A stretch of 64,000 bases of DNA. It comes from Anarhynchus alexandrinus (lineage: Eukaryota > Chordata > Aves > Charadriiformes > Charadriidae). The notes under the pieces are model-generated. The model was not told the origin of the DNA and ran no database searches. It worked only from the letters and a program-made list of their open reading frames with translations. The stretch spans positions 1,884,888 to 1,948,887 of the forward strand of contig VUYV01000062.1 in the NCBI GenBank assembly GCA_008711295.1, written 5' to 3'. Position numbers and translations under genes: made by a program. This document shows, piece after piece, positions 39,493-52,079 of the stretch (its first letter is position 1; each line of letters begins with the position of its first letter).

Positions 39493-40077
39493 GCCTGAAC
39501 CTTCGGGCTGGATAGTTTAGACACAACAACCTGTCATCCTGCTGAACCTTACAAATACACAAGCATGTACATACAGACTGAGAGAGGCAATTTCAGTGAA
39601 AAGCATATTGCTTTTGCCAGTTGCTATTCCAAATTCAAAGTGTGTATCAGTCAGGGTGCTTTTGTGTGCTTCAACTCCACTTCTGCTGCAGTAGCTACAG
39701 AAACCCAAAGTTTTACCTCACCAGGCAGAACAAGTGCCCTTTGTTACCTAGACAGATTACAGCTTTTTCTAAAGTCTGCTCTTCATAAAAGCCCAGCTTG
39801 AACAGTGGAAATTCTGACTTGCCTCAGATACTGAGGAGACTTTTATAGTTTCAAGTAGCTCCAGGGTTATATTTTAAAAGTTGAATTTCATCACATGTTT
39901 CAAGTTTGGTGGAAAAAAAAAAAGGCTTGATATTTTTAGCAGAAAAAAAGTCCCCCCCATACCTTTTTTTCTTAACAGATGTTTCATCTCAATCATATCC
40001 AAACCTCAAAGCATAAGTAGCAGTCAACCTTATTCTCCCGTGGAGAAAAAGATAAAATGTCATTTGTTTGGAAGAGA

Positions 40078-40092
40078 TTTTTTTTTTTTTTT
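40078..40092. repeat. Poly(T) tract, 15 bases
   Basis: An uninterrupted T run with no associated element recognised. Confidence 0.8.
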
Positions 40093-42240
40093 GGTAACCA
40101 CAACTAGTTTGTGAGTAAAAGCAAATAAGAAATGCAGCACTATGGGGTTGTGGAAATGAACCTGAAGCAACATTTCTGCTCTTGAAAGAGCTCGGAGTCC
40201 AGCTGCTCTTGTTAGATGGAAAGTCCCAACCCCCAGCCTACCAAAAAAATAAAAATACCAGTAATCATTTTTTTTCTTGCTTTATAAATCTGATCCAGCA
40301 ATCCAGGTCCTTTCACCAGTAGAATATGTCATACAAAGTGCCAAACTTTGTACCAAAAAGGATTTAAAACTGTAAAGGTAACAAAAAGAGAGGAAAGGAA
40401 TAGTTGTAAAACAAAATATCTAGAAGTAAAAGAGCTGCTACCCGAGGAATTTTCACAGGGCTCCGGAGGAGCGGAGGGCTTTGCTGTGCCTCACAGCCGG
40501 GGCGGCGCACCGGGCTTGGCGCTGGCCAGGAGTGGCAGAGGGGAGCCAAGGCAGCCCTTAACTCTGTCCGCAAAAGGCTTATTTAGGAGGAGGTTAGAGT
40601 CCCTCTTAAGAATTGGGAGGCATGACGTTAAAGTGTGGTGCTGCAGACCCTTGTTTTGTTACTTTATTGAGCCTTTACTGAGAGTGGGACCATCCAGCTG
40701 TGGAAGGATATTCTTGGCAAACTGGCATTCAGATGAAGATCCCTCGGTGCCCGCAGCATGACCCTTGGGGAGCTGCGGGTGGGTGCCCACCCAGATTTCA
40801 AGATGCTGTATTTGAATGAAAATTGACAATGACACTGTCTAGGAGGATATTGCAGGGTTTTTCACCAAAGGGGTAGCTCTAAGTGGGAAGCTGAGTCTTG
40901 AGTTGTGAAACTCACGGGCTCTCTAGAGCGATAGGAAGGGCTGGCTCCTCTCATAATCATGCTCCAAACCATCTCCTTTTCTGCATTTTGAGCAGTACGT
41001 AGCACAGTGGGCTTCTGTCTCTGGTTGTGGTCTTCGGGCTCTACTAATTAAAAATGGTGAGCAGTTACTAGCGTTTGCTCTGTGGGGATCATTCGTGTGG
41101 TGAGATCCTGTGTGCTCTCTAGACTTTAGATGAGGTGGTTTGGTCAAGCCTTGATGAATTTTATTTCTCTGCATGTTTTGCAGTATGTGATGTATCACCT
41201 CAATACCATTCCTCACCCATGTATAAATATGAAAAGGGGAAGAGATGTATGCTTTTATGTGCACGCGTATATGCTGGACCATTAGTCACTATATTGCTTT
41301 TCACTTGTGTTGTGGATCAATCTCCATTCTCCCCCACCTCTCAGAGTAACATGCAGGGCTCTGAGGATGGGAACACTGAACCTGCTACTGAATATTAACA
41401 TGAGAGAGTTGTCAGATGTGCAACTGATTCATCAAAGCCAAAATAATGTTACAGTACAGGTCCACAACATCGCTCTCTATAAAAGGCCAGCTTTGTGAGG
41501 GTCAGAGTGACATTCTTCCTCATGGGAAGCAATTCTGATGAAATGAATATTACAGTTCGTATACCTTTAGAGACCCCGTTATCACAGCAAAGGTGGTAGA
41601 AACATGATTTTCCCATTGAACATCTAAGTTAGATGGGAGCGAGTTGATATCAAAGCCTACATTATTAATAACACTACCTACTCAGCCTTCATTTGAATAA
41701 AGGGTTATGTAGTGGCTGGGTTTTTTTCTTCTTTTTCTTCCCTTGTGAATCTCAGGGGAAAAAAATCCAAAGAGACAAAGAAAATTTGAGGTAGAAAATC
41801 CAATGTGAACAGGCATATCAGCAACTTACACGGAGAAGGGATTTTTAAAAAGCAAAATTGTTACCAGTTACTAACCAAAATTGGAGTATGGCCATCTTTA
41901 GAGAAGAGGGATCTTTCTTCTTTTGCTTTAAGTCACAAATGATCAGTTGGTGTCCCCATCTGTCACTGTTCAGCAACAGAATTCAATGCTTCGCAGGCCC
42001 ATTCAGAGCTCCAGGGACACATAATGCTGTTAGAAGGTGGTAAGTGGTCCATATGACAGTGACAGTTTTCACTTAAGAAGTACTTACCCATGTTAAATGA
42101 TACAGATAGTTATAGCAGATTGCGTTCTGTTAATGTGGCTTTTGATATGCCCACTGATCAAACACAAATCTTGCTGCTACAGGTATCATCCTGAACTATT
42201 CTGACCAAAGCTTATGGAGATTCTCTGCCTGCCCCCCTCC

Positions 42241-42255
42241 TTTTTTTTTTTTTTT
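42241..42255. repeat. Poly(T) tract, 15 bases
   Basis: An uninterrupted T run preceded by a C-rich stretch and followed by a GGGGAGGGGAGGG purine stretch. Confidence 0.8.
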
Positions 42256-42566
42256 AAAGATAGGGGAGGGGAGGGAGAAATGATCTTCTTTGATCTCTGA
42301 TGAGGAAGGAAAAAAAAAGACTGTTCTGTTCAGGCTTTTGGCTAACACAACAAACAGTGTTTAAAATTTAACTTTGCTTAATTAATTAGTAATTCTGTTT
42401 AGTGCTGTCTGATCTTCATCCAAAAGGTATTTTGAAGCTTGAGAACTGAACATCAAAGTGTATTGGGTGAAGATGGTCAAGTAAGGCATTTAATCTGGCA
42501 GTTGCTGTTGATGAAATACAGCCAATTGGGGAACTAATTGGAAAAGGGAATCATAATCTGGCAAAA

Positions 42567-42601
42567 TTCAGCAAACTCCCTCCCTTCAGCAAACTCACTC
42601 C
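42567..42601. repeat. 17-bp direct duplication
   Basis: TTCAGCAAACTCCCTCC at 42567 is repeated as TTCAGCAAACTCACTCC at 42585, with one mismatch and one base between copies. Confidence 0.85.
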
Positions 42602-42738
42602 AGTGAGAGTGTGAGAAATCTAGGTTTAGTGTTTAAGCATGTATGAGTTACACCCTAGCTAGCAGAGACAGACCTTATTGTCCTTTGTATCTGCATCTTT
42701 AGTACAAATCTTTTTTTCATAAGGAGATTGTAAAAAAT

Positions 42739-42758
42739 CCCCCCCCGACCCCCACCCC
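42739..42758 (-). other. C-rich tract with G-quadruplex potential on the minus strand
   Basis: Runs of eight, five and four C are separated by GA and A. The complementary strand therefore has G runs of four, five and eight, and the last can supply two G-tracts, enough for a quadruplex on the template strand. This is a structural prediction by eye only. Confidence 0.5.
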
Positions 42759-45700
42759 AACAGCCAAAAAAAGGACACCAGACCTAGACAGAAACCTGTG
42801 ATTCTGTAGCAAGGCTTGGAAATACTGCTGCTTGCATACGTCAAATTATTGGGGTTGGCAAAAGGAATTGAAGCTTTAAAGGAGTTGGTGTTGCACAGAC
42901 CCGTGAGTTTGACTGTTTTTTATTCTGGAGAGAAAATGTTGTTTGAACATTTGAGTGAATTTCAGTTAAGCAGTTCTACAGTGTCCTAGTGGTGACTTGT
43001 CAGTTAGAATCATTATCTGATGCCTGAATGATTAAAATACATTTTGGTTGTCTATTTTTGTTGGTGTTTTTTTTCAAGCCATCACATGGTCTGAGTCACT
43101 ACCCCTCTGTTCTGTGCCTCACTCTCTCCCCCTGGTCGGGTGCTGGCAGTAGGTCTTGTGACATCATGAATCTTTTTTTTTCCACTCCTTGGTGTGCAAT
43201 TGAACCTTTAATTTGTGTTGTGACATCAACAGGAAACAGTGAAATAGAAGAACATGACTTCTTGCCATATTTTCAGGTTGAAATACCCATCCCAGACTAG
43301 TACAAAGCACTACTAATACAGCTCTTCTAAATTGGTTTTGACTTATCCCACTGGACTTAAAATGGACAATTAATTTCCCTACAGTAAGTTTCAGAGAAGG
43401 CAGCTTGATCTTTGTTATTTTGAAGGGTGTGTCTAATTCATCAGCTTCAGCTTTCAGCCAGAGAAAGTTGAATACACGCTTTTGGCACTGACCCAGGACG
43501 AGCCTGTTTTTCTATGCGCTTATTCTGGTGGCTGTGGAGCAGGAATGTTACTCCCTTCCTGGTCCCATTCTGCCTACGTTCATTTGCCACCGGAGAAGAG
43601 GACCTTTGCTCAAGAAAAGTTAGCTCCATCGGGGATGTATTTCAATCAACTCTGTGGAATAAAACCAAAATGTGTGCTTAATGGGGGTGATATTTCTTAA
43701 TCCATGGCCTCCAGGAGAACTTAAAAGTGAAATCTGAATGTGAATATAATTGTTAATTAAAGGACGACTTCTCAATTTGGACTTTCAAACATAGTTATTA
43801 TTGTTCCGGTTGTTGTCATGCAGTCAGCGAAGAATGTCAGTTATGTTTGTCAAACCCGATTTGCAATGAAAAATATGTTGACAGAACCAGATAATTTAGA
43901 CATCAGAGACTCCAGGAAAAACAATTCATTCTCTTTCCATCCCTTTGGCCCTCATAGTCTCTGACTTTAAGTTCTGCTGCGTCTGCTAGATCTGTAAATT
44001 GGAAGCGAAACCCTTACCCTATTGACGTCAGTAGGAATTTTATTACTGAGCTCGATTGGGTCAGCTCTTTGAAGCTTGATTCCGCCAGTCAAATATTGCT
44101 ACTGAAGTTCCATTAGAGTTGTTACAGAAGTGCTTATGACTTCATCTCCTTGTCTTGATATATCTATGCATTTTTTAATTTTCCTTTTATCCTACTTCCC
44201 CACAAGTCTCAGGTTCTAGTGTGTGGTTTGTTGTTTTTTCCCCCATACAGATAATTCTGTCCCTTTGGTTTTGGTAGTAGTTTTAAAGAATTGCTGTGGA
44301 ATCCAGTCTGTCCGACTTGAGGGGAAGGCCAGTAATATTTCACTTCAAAGGGTTTGGTTTCATGTGTGCCAGATGCTGACTTTCATAGGTGGCATTTTTG
44401 TTAGTTCTCCAATTTTACCTTTCCTCTGCTTTCTCTCAAAAACTACACAGTAACGACCCTGACGTTAAGATAATAGTCACTGGTAATGTCCAGTCATAAT
44501 TTATCACTGTGGAATTGCATAGCTTCTCCCATAGTTCTGCTTTCTGAGTTAGGGCCCTGTGATCCATCACGTACCTTTCAGAATGGCTGTCATCCCAAAG
44601 AGGCTCTGAAGTAGTTCATCTTTAGCCTGAGTTCTGCTGACTGCTGTGCAAATTTGGACTTGGTAGCTGCAACTTAGACCTGAACATTCATCAGGGTTCC
44701 ATCCTTTTTTGTTTCTGGCCGCAAGATCCTCTTAATCCATCTGACTAAAATGCTAAGTACAGTTGAAAAACAGAGTGAAACTGTCCTTGCTTTGAGAAGG
44801 AGGACTGTTCGTTAAAGAGCATGGTGCGTTGCTTGAATGCTCTGAGAAATCTGAAATGACAAGCCACCTGAGTGAGGGTGAAAGTTTAAACAGTCACTTT
44901 TCAACCTGGCTGCAGCTCTATTTTGGCTCTCTGTTTTTTCCCCCTTATTCTCAGCTGCAGGCTGGAGGTGAGGGAAGAATCATTTGGATCTCTGAAGCTT
45001 AGTATTTGTATGCTTATTCAATACACGCAGCACAGCAAGCAGTTTTACCTCATTTCTGGGATTTTTTGGTGATTCCTAAGGAGCAGTTGGAATTATTACC
45101 CCCGTCTTTTCTTAGGAATGAATAAGCCGCTGAAAAAAGAAAAGACTTAGTTCTTCAGGGATGAGTCTTAATACCTTTAAACTGGTGTTCATTCTCTTCT
45201 GCTCTTCCTCCCCCACCTCAATTGCGAGCAATTGGATGGTAGTAATTAACAATCTTAGAGAGAAACATCTGCTAGTACACTTAAGCCAGTCAGTTTGTTT
45301 TTCATGAAAGAATGGTATTTCACAATTTTTCCAAGTTAATATTTTTCCTTTATTGTCTTTCCAATTTCAAATATTGTCCAGACGCATTTTTATAGTGTCT
45401 TAAGGTTATAGAAGTGAATACAAGACCATTAATAATGAACAAGAAAAGAGAACATCATAAAGAAAACATATGCAGTATTTCAATTCATGAAACATTCTGT
45501 AGGGAACAATGTTTTTGAGAGCATATGGTTATTCCCATGAGAAGCAATAAATATACTTCTTTTTTTTTCCCCTCCAGTTGTGGATTCCCACAACAAGGGT
45601 AGGTTTCTCTGTGTATTCGTCTACGTAGCGCGTTCTCTTTGTCAGGACTTGTTATCTGAGTGGGGAGGTAAATAAGGGTTTTTTGCATAGATGATATATT

Positions 45701-46322
45701 GTACGTGGACCTATTCCTGATGGACTAGACTTTGGAAACACAAGTCTATTAATTCTCCACACTCCTTTGAGATAGCTATCTTGTCTGGTCTAGTTTAATA
45801 TCATTGGCAGAGCTGAAAGGAAGTTCACATTGTGAATATATCTGAACCTTGGCATGCGGCTCACTGATGGATCTCTGTTTATAGGCTGCCAGTTTTAACT
45901 GTCCCAAGCAGACATTCTCATTTTATTTATAAGTAGGTTCAGCATGTGTTTGTATCCTTCATGAAACTGAGCGGTTGTCAATAGTGGAAACTAAGTATAG
46001 AAACAAGATACCAAACACTTGTACTTCTCTTCTCAGACAAAACAGTCATACTCTAGTGTGTATTTTTAAATGTTCATTGGGTTTGGATAAGGCACACGAG
46101 GATATATGAACAGGCACATTATTTGATCACTGGTAAATATTATTTTAATACCTCCATATTCCCCTTTAAAGTTTCCTCATTTAAATTTCATTTTTTTCCT
46201 TGCTGAATGAAACTTGACATCAGGATGAGATCACCAGATTTCCCCATTTCATCTGAGCTCCAAAATGAGTAACTGATTTCAAAGGATAATTCCCCAGAGC
46301 AGCAGGGCCAAAGAGTTCTTCA

Positions 46323-46331
46323 GATCAAAGG
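46323..46331 (-). promoter_or_regulatory. Perfect TCF/LEF-type motif (candidate), reverse orientation
   Basis: GATCAAAGG on the + strand is the complement of CCTTTGATC, the high-affinity TCF/LEF consensus. It lies about 2.9 kb upstream of the exon at 49272, within the large intron. NKD1 is a known Wnt/beta-catenin target, so the site is plausible, but a 9-mer can occur by chance. Confidence 0.3.
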
Positions 46332-49271
46332 TCAGCGAAGCTCAAAGAGGATAATTTCTGGCATACAGTATTTAAACTCTCTCAAGGAGTGTACTGCAAG
46401 ATGTATCCCCTCCTTTCCCAATAGTTGAACTCTTGTTTTTTGAGAAGACTAATTTGTCAGAGCACATTTTTTCCTCTGTTACATAAATTATGCATTAAAG
46501 TGAAAGCTTCCTATCTGAACACACAAACTGTACATCCAGAAAGGTTATTAAACGCGCCGGTGGAAGGGCTGTTCCTGAAACCAGAAGATAACTGGATGCG
46601 GTTCCTCTCTGCAGCACTGTGGGCTGGGGAACTCTGGTGCTCCTTTGCACGAGCCGGCAGCTTTCAGTACAGTGCAAGAGTGCGGTGGTGGAAGAGAGAG
46701 AATGCTCTGTAAGACACTTCATTTTGGCAGAAAAACCCAAGAGCATTGGGACAGGGAATAGTCACCTTGTGCAGGATCTGCTCCTCAATGCTCTCAGCCT
46801 TAAGTTGTTTGCTGTGCCAATGTCATTTGGGATGCTGTCCCTTAACAGATAAAAGACCACTGTAGAAGTCTTTTGGCCATTATGTACCTTTATACATTTA
46901 AAAGTATCTGTGATAACAGGGGTGGATTTTTTTTCAGTTGGTTGTCCACTGTTCCAACAAAGCCAGGGCTCATACCAGCCCAGCTTTCATTTATTTCACA
47001 TTCCCTAGAGTGAGGTTGAGAGGGATTGCAAAAGCCCCTCACACAAATTTTTCTGTCAGCTTAGTTAGAACTGTTCCTGTGAGAAACTGATCACTGGTAC
47101 CAATGAGCCACTAAAAATCTAGGGGCATATTTAATAGTTATGAAGAACCACTGCCACTGTAACTGTCCTTGTTATAAAGACTCACGTTACCCATTTCTTG
47201 TTGATTTTAGAATGAAACAACAAAGCTGGACTAAGGTAGACAACCAAATGTTGTCTTTTTTTTTATGGGGGTCTTTCTGTGGCCTTAGCTTTGAACTTCC
47301 AGGAATATGGAGTCATATTTGTGGACAAAATGAGTGGAAAGCAAATGGCCCTTCTTCAGATATGCCTCAAATTTCTGTATTGTAAGTAGTATTTATTTTA
47401 ATATGTGCCTTCAATATGATAAACACTCTACAAAAACCTCCTAATAAACAGTCCCTACTCATCCTGTAACACCAGGTCAAAAGGGCAAGGGAAGAAACTG
47501 CTGTGAAGTGAGCTTTCTCTTCCTTCAGCTGACCTTCCCGCTTAGCTTAGGTTTAGTGTAGAGAATCCTAACATGGCTTGGAGTGGAAATCAACGTGTAT
47601 CAGTGTGTGAGTATGTGTATAATAAACTCCATGCCTACTTGCATTTCTACAATGCAAATTACATGTGCGTGTTGGGAAGCTGGTGTTAGTACAACATCAA
47701 AACTGCAAATAAGTATCAAAGTCAGCAAATTCCAAAGGTTAGGATTTCTACCTCATTCCCCCTTCCTTTCCTGCACATCCAGAATCTTTTCTAGTATACC
47801 ATAGTTTTGAAAACCAAAGAAAGGGTAATACAACAGTGTTAAATTTAAACAAAGAAATAAGACTAGAAAATGTGATATATTGCAGTATGGCAATGTGAAT
47901 GTTGTGGCAGAAATTTTAGCTTCTGGAATTTCTGAGAGTATAAAGCTATGGTAAGGGTAGATTTTTTTGATTTTTAAATTTAGGGTTTTTTTAGCTAATT
48001 TTTCAATTTTAAATGTTAAAGAAAATGCTGAAAGATGGCTTATATCATATCTTAATTTCTAGCATGTTAGTGACTTGCTTTCCTCGGAGAACGCTTGGGA
48101 TGCACCTCAGTAGTGCCGAACAGCAGGAAAGCCACAGAGTAAACCCAGTTTGAAATGGCTCATCCTGAACTGGAGGGGATCATGTGTCCTTTTTTGTAAG
48201 GAATCTGACTTTACTGAACTGGCGCTTACATGAGACCTTACTTACAAAGGCATCCCTAAGAAATGGTTCCTACATAGCATTAGGCTAAAGGCTTTGGGTA
48301 AATGACAAAAGGTGCAGAAAAAATGCTGACTTTTAAGACCCACATTCTCACAATATCTTCTACTTTTTGGGGTGTAGGCAGGATTACTGCTATGCCTAAT
48401 GAAGTATGGATATAACATTGTTGGCAGAGGTATGTGGATGTATAAAAAATCATATTGAAAACGTTTGAGGGTAGGGTTAAAAAATCTGTATATTTTCATA
48501 ATGAATGTAGGATTCATTTTCTTAAGATACAGGGTTTCATCATGTGCAAGGCTGAATGCCTCTGCAGGAGCCAAAGACACAGCTTTTAAGTTCATAAGCA
48601 TTTGTCATTTAATCCACATGAGAAGTATATATATCTTTCTGTTATATGTCTGCTATATGTTATGATATGTTGTGATATATATCTGATAGATGTTAATATT
48701 GATGATCTTTATGAGTGCTATTGAATTTTGCAAGGACAAATGTTTTAACTTGAAAACTAAACAAAATATACTTTTTCATACATACATGAAAAAATGCAGC
48801 TTAACCTCTTTGGCAGGTAGTTTTACCTTTTTGGGAGGTAGTAGAGTTTGTGTGTATTTGAAGAGGGAAATTTAAAGAGAACGAGGGCTTCATTTCAGCT
48901 TCATTACTTCATTCAGTGCTGGTGAATGCAGTGTGTTTTTGCAATATGTCACGAATTTTCAATATTTTGCAAAATTATTCAACTTATTTACAGTAACAGT
49001 TCTGCTGATTTATATTCTCATAATACTCTGTTTGAACTTCCTGTGACTAGTGATGTTTGTAGGAGAGGCTGTGTACCAAAAGCTGTTGGTAGCTTGTCTG
49101 CAGAAATTATCCCAGATGTGTAGTGAACACAAAAGCAAATCAAGTATAATGATCCTCTCATACCAGTTTGCTGAAATCAATTTCACCCTAAATATAAAGA
49201 CAGATTTGCAAATATGAGACTGCTTTGACATTTCCTTATAAGTGTTTTTTTTTAAAATATATTTTTCGCAG

Positions 49272-49378
49272 TGGCTTTGCCTCCAGAGAAGACAGATGGA
49301 GTTTGCAGTGGAGATGAAAAGAAAGCAGAAAAAGAGAGTGACACACGCACAGGTTCCAAGAAGCAGCTGAAATTTGAA
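49272..49378 (+). CDS. NKD1: NKD1 coding exon (107 bp) beginning VALPPEKTDG
   Basis: The acceptor is TTTTTCGCAG and the donor is a strong GTAAGT. Joined to the G carried from the previous exon, it gives 36 codons starting VALPPEKTDGVCSGDEKK and ending GSKKQLKFE. Human NKD1 has VALPPEKTDG, GDEKK and GSKKQLKFEELQCDV in the same order. The GSKKQLKFE ending separates NKD1 from its paralogue NKD2, which reads differently here. The segment is hydrophilic, rich in Lys, Glu and Asp, and leads directly into the EF-hand exon. The exon starts in phase 1 and ends in phase 0. Confidence 0.96.
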
Positions 49379-51983
49379 GTAAGTCCTCTATTTTTTAAAG
49401 TTTCACTGTACTGACATAGTTATGGTAGAAAAATAACCTATGGACCAAGTAGTGTCCTCTGATGCATGTGTATAGCTCCTGACGGTTGTAATGGGTACAG
49501 GAGGGAGCAGAATTGGCACAAGTCAGTGTCTTACTATTGGTGCTCCTTATGAAGTGATTAGTGAGGTTTATTTCCAGGTTTGGAGAGGATCAAATGATGA
49601 TCATTCTTCTTTAGGACCTGAAATGTATGGTGGGAAGAGGCATTTGGTTTAACCCTTTATCTATGATCCTTTCATTAGTAATTTATTATGCCAGCTATCA
49701 TGTTATCAGATATTTAGATGGACTTTCGTGGACTTTCGTGCACTTGGTTAAATATGCCTAGTGTAAAAGACGTTTGTGGAAGCTTCTTTAACCATCCGTC
49801 TTCTGTGCCTGGGCCTCCAAAGTGAAATAACCCTGACCTGCAACACGGGAAATCCATCTGATCACATGGCAGGAGGAGAAGGATCCTGGAGGGCAATGAG
49901 TCTGATGGCCTATTTCCTTCTAGACTTACAAACATCATAAATCTGCCAGACGTTGTGTGTAGTCGGCAGGTTTTGTTTATGTAGGGAGTGATTTAATAAA
50001 TATGAGTATTGAAGCATGCTGTCATCCAGCTAGAGGGTTGTCTGTTTTGGTGAGGAGGAAGATACTCTGGTACCAGCAAGAAACAGCATGAATTTTCATC
50101 TCTCTGCACTCCAGCAGGCATGGCAAACTTCTACCTTTCAGTGCTGTCAGCCTGTCACAGTAATGAGCTTTGCGTTCCTCAATTGTTATTTAAAAGACCA
50201 TGCAGCCACCTTGCAGCATGGCTCCAGTGTTCGTTTCCTTCTCTAGAGCAGATTTAGTAGTCTAGTATGACTTATTTTTCACTGTTTTAAGGCTGATGAA
50301 AAGGAGGTAGCTTTCCCATAGGCGGTTCAGGTGTTGCTAGGTGCTTGTGTCCCTTCTGGGGGGAGGCGACTTTTCCTGCCTTCTTTTTGTGCGTAGCGGT
50401 AACTCTTTTTTGTAGGCACATTTTATATTCTACCTTGAGTAGCAGACATTTGCAGACAGGAAAGAGATGATAAGTTGCAATTAACGATGCCTTGATATTT
50501 GAACGTTGGAGGGCACCTGTCAACATGGTTGGTGCCAGAGTAGCTGGAACTCTACCGTAGCGGCAAAGCCTGTGTTTGTTCCCGAGTAGTTCTTGGCATG
50601 CCATAAAGGTTAGCACTTGGTACTAGGCTCCATGACTAATGCAGGGCAGGTTGCCATGGCTCTTAACTAAGCAGAGCACATCCTCACATAAAGATGTTAT
50701 GTTAGGCAGTGGGGACAGGGAAGTATTAATATGTGGCAAGAAACCAAGTATTGATATTTTTTCCCTTGTTCTACAAATGAAAGTTTTCCAGCTATGTCTG
50801 CTAGGAGCTAAGAGATTGGTAAACGTTTCAAAGGTATAAAAGAATCAGAAATGCAAGTGTTGAGACAAGAGGTCTAAATCTGAGGTGGATGTGATTTGGC
50901 TTTTAAGGGTGCCGGGAATGTTTATGTAATGTGAGACTGTGTTTCCACAGTAGAGTGTGGGGCAGTTGGCAGCTCTGGGCCGGGCTTGTTACAACGGGGA
51001 GCAGCCTGCCTTTGAACTCGGCAGGGGACGGGGCACCGGGAACTGCTGTAGGGAATTGATTTCAAGTCAGAAGATCAACCAGGTATTTTGAGTCCTATCA
51101 AGCTGAAGCTATTTGGAGCTGTTTATTTTACTTGCATACAGTGGCTTTCATTTTAATTGCACTGTAACTTTTCTGTTTTGCCTTGTTGTGGCTCTGGATA
51201 ATTTTGATTGCGCAGGTCTTGAGAGAAAGCAAACGATTTGCACCCAGGTGACTGGAGTCAGTCAAAGTGCATCCTTTGTTCTTGACTGAAGTCTTGGGCT
51301 TGGTTTGAGAATGTTTTTTCCCTTTAACAAATTGATTCTTTCAGGCTTTCCACAGATCACACTCTCACTAACAAAAGCGCAGTTAAAATAAGGACCGGGC
51401 ACTACTCCCAGGTCGTTCTTACCTGCCCGTTCCTAGGCAGGCTCCGTTTCAGGAGCTTCAGTGGCGTGATGATGTACTGCACTAACTCTGACAACCTTTG
51501 GGTATCAAATGTCTGTGTCAAGGACAGGTCTCACTGGTGGGGATTTGTGCCATATGTCCGCATTGTGTTAATGACTACTCCTGGCTGTGGAGTGTACCGC
51601 CTCATTCTGTGAGTCTGGTTCTGCTATCTGTTTCTTCCCGAGTTAAGCAGAGTTTTCTTTCTCACTTTTTAGTGGGAAATCTTATTATATTTCAAGAGCT
51701 TCAGAAAGTAGTTTTCTTGTACCTTTTTGCATTTTCTACAATGAAGCAGAAAACGTCTTGCAGATTCCTTGAAGCCTAGCCCAAGGGAGTTAGGATTGTC
51801 ATGGGATTGTGATGAGACTCCTTCAGTGTGGTGGACAGAGGCCTCCCCGGGACGTATCCTGAAGGCTTCCTCCCGCGAGGGAGGGAGGAAAGAAGAAAGC
51901 AAGCAGCCTCCTTCTACGGAGAGTCTCCTCTGCAAACAGGCCTTTTGCTTTAGGTAATCAGCTGCTCTTTGCATGTTTCTTAG
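49379..51983 (+). other. NKD1: NKD1 intron, 2,605 bp
   Basis: The donor is GTAAGT and the acceptor is GCATGTTTCTTAG. No further exon is supported. A 10-bp exact tandem duplication (GACTTTCGTG twice) lies at 49721-49740. Otherwise I see ordinary intronic sequence. Confidence 0.93.
49721..49740. repeat. 10-bp exact tandem duplication
   Basis: GACTTTCGTG occurs twice in direct succession. A small local duplication within the intron. Confidence 0.9.
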
Positions 51984-52079
51984 GAATTGCAATGTGATGT
52001 GTCTGTAGAGGAAGATAACAGGCAAGAATGGACCTTCACACTGTATGACTTTGATAACAACGGAAGAGTCACACGTGAG
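51984..52079 (+). CDS. NKD1: NKD1 coding exon (96 bp) with most of the EF-hand
   Basis: The acceptor is TTTCTTAG and the donor is GTAAGC. Its 32 codons run ELQCDVSVEEDNRQEW, then TFTLYDFDNNGRVTRE. This is the most conserved part of the NKD family and is almost identical to human NKD1. The calcium-loop positions are D1 and D3 of DFDNNG, N5, the invariant G6 and V8 in place of the usual Ile. The EF-hand (EF-X region) mediates binding to the basic/PDZ part of Dishevelled in the cytoplasm, through which NKD1 dampens canonical Wnt signalling. Both ends are in phase 0, so skipping this exon would keep the frame. An internal ATG at 51987 is not a start, because it is out of the coding frame. Confidence 0.97.

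Larger units (their letters stand above)
30689..49271 (+). other. NKD1: NKD1 intron, 18,583 bp
   Basis: It is bounded by a GTATTT donor and a TTTTTCGCAG acceptor. It contains no exon I can support. It holds MIR-like and other old repeats, homopolymer tracts, a GATA-type imperfect repeat, a C-rich tract at 42739, a CpG-rich patch near 40440-40560, and one perfect TCF/LEF-type motif. A minus-strand stretch at 33.8-35.2 kb has coding-like composition but no intact frame and is treated under findings. Confidence 0.85.

Noticed and set aside
40348..40761. 137-codon + strand frame, the longest in the window
   Set aside because: It crosses a short CpG-rich patch and flanking intron and has no recognisable motif. 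Length alone is compatible with chance in 64 kb.
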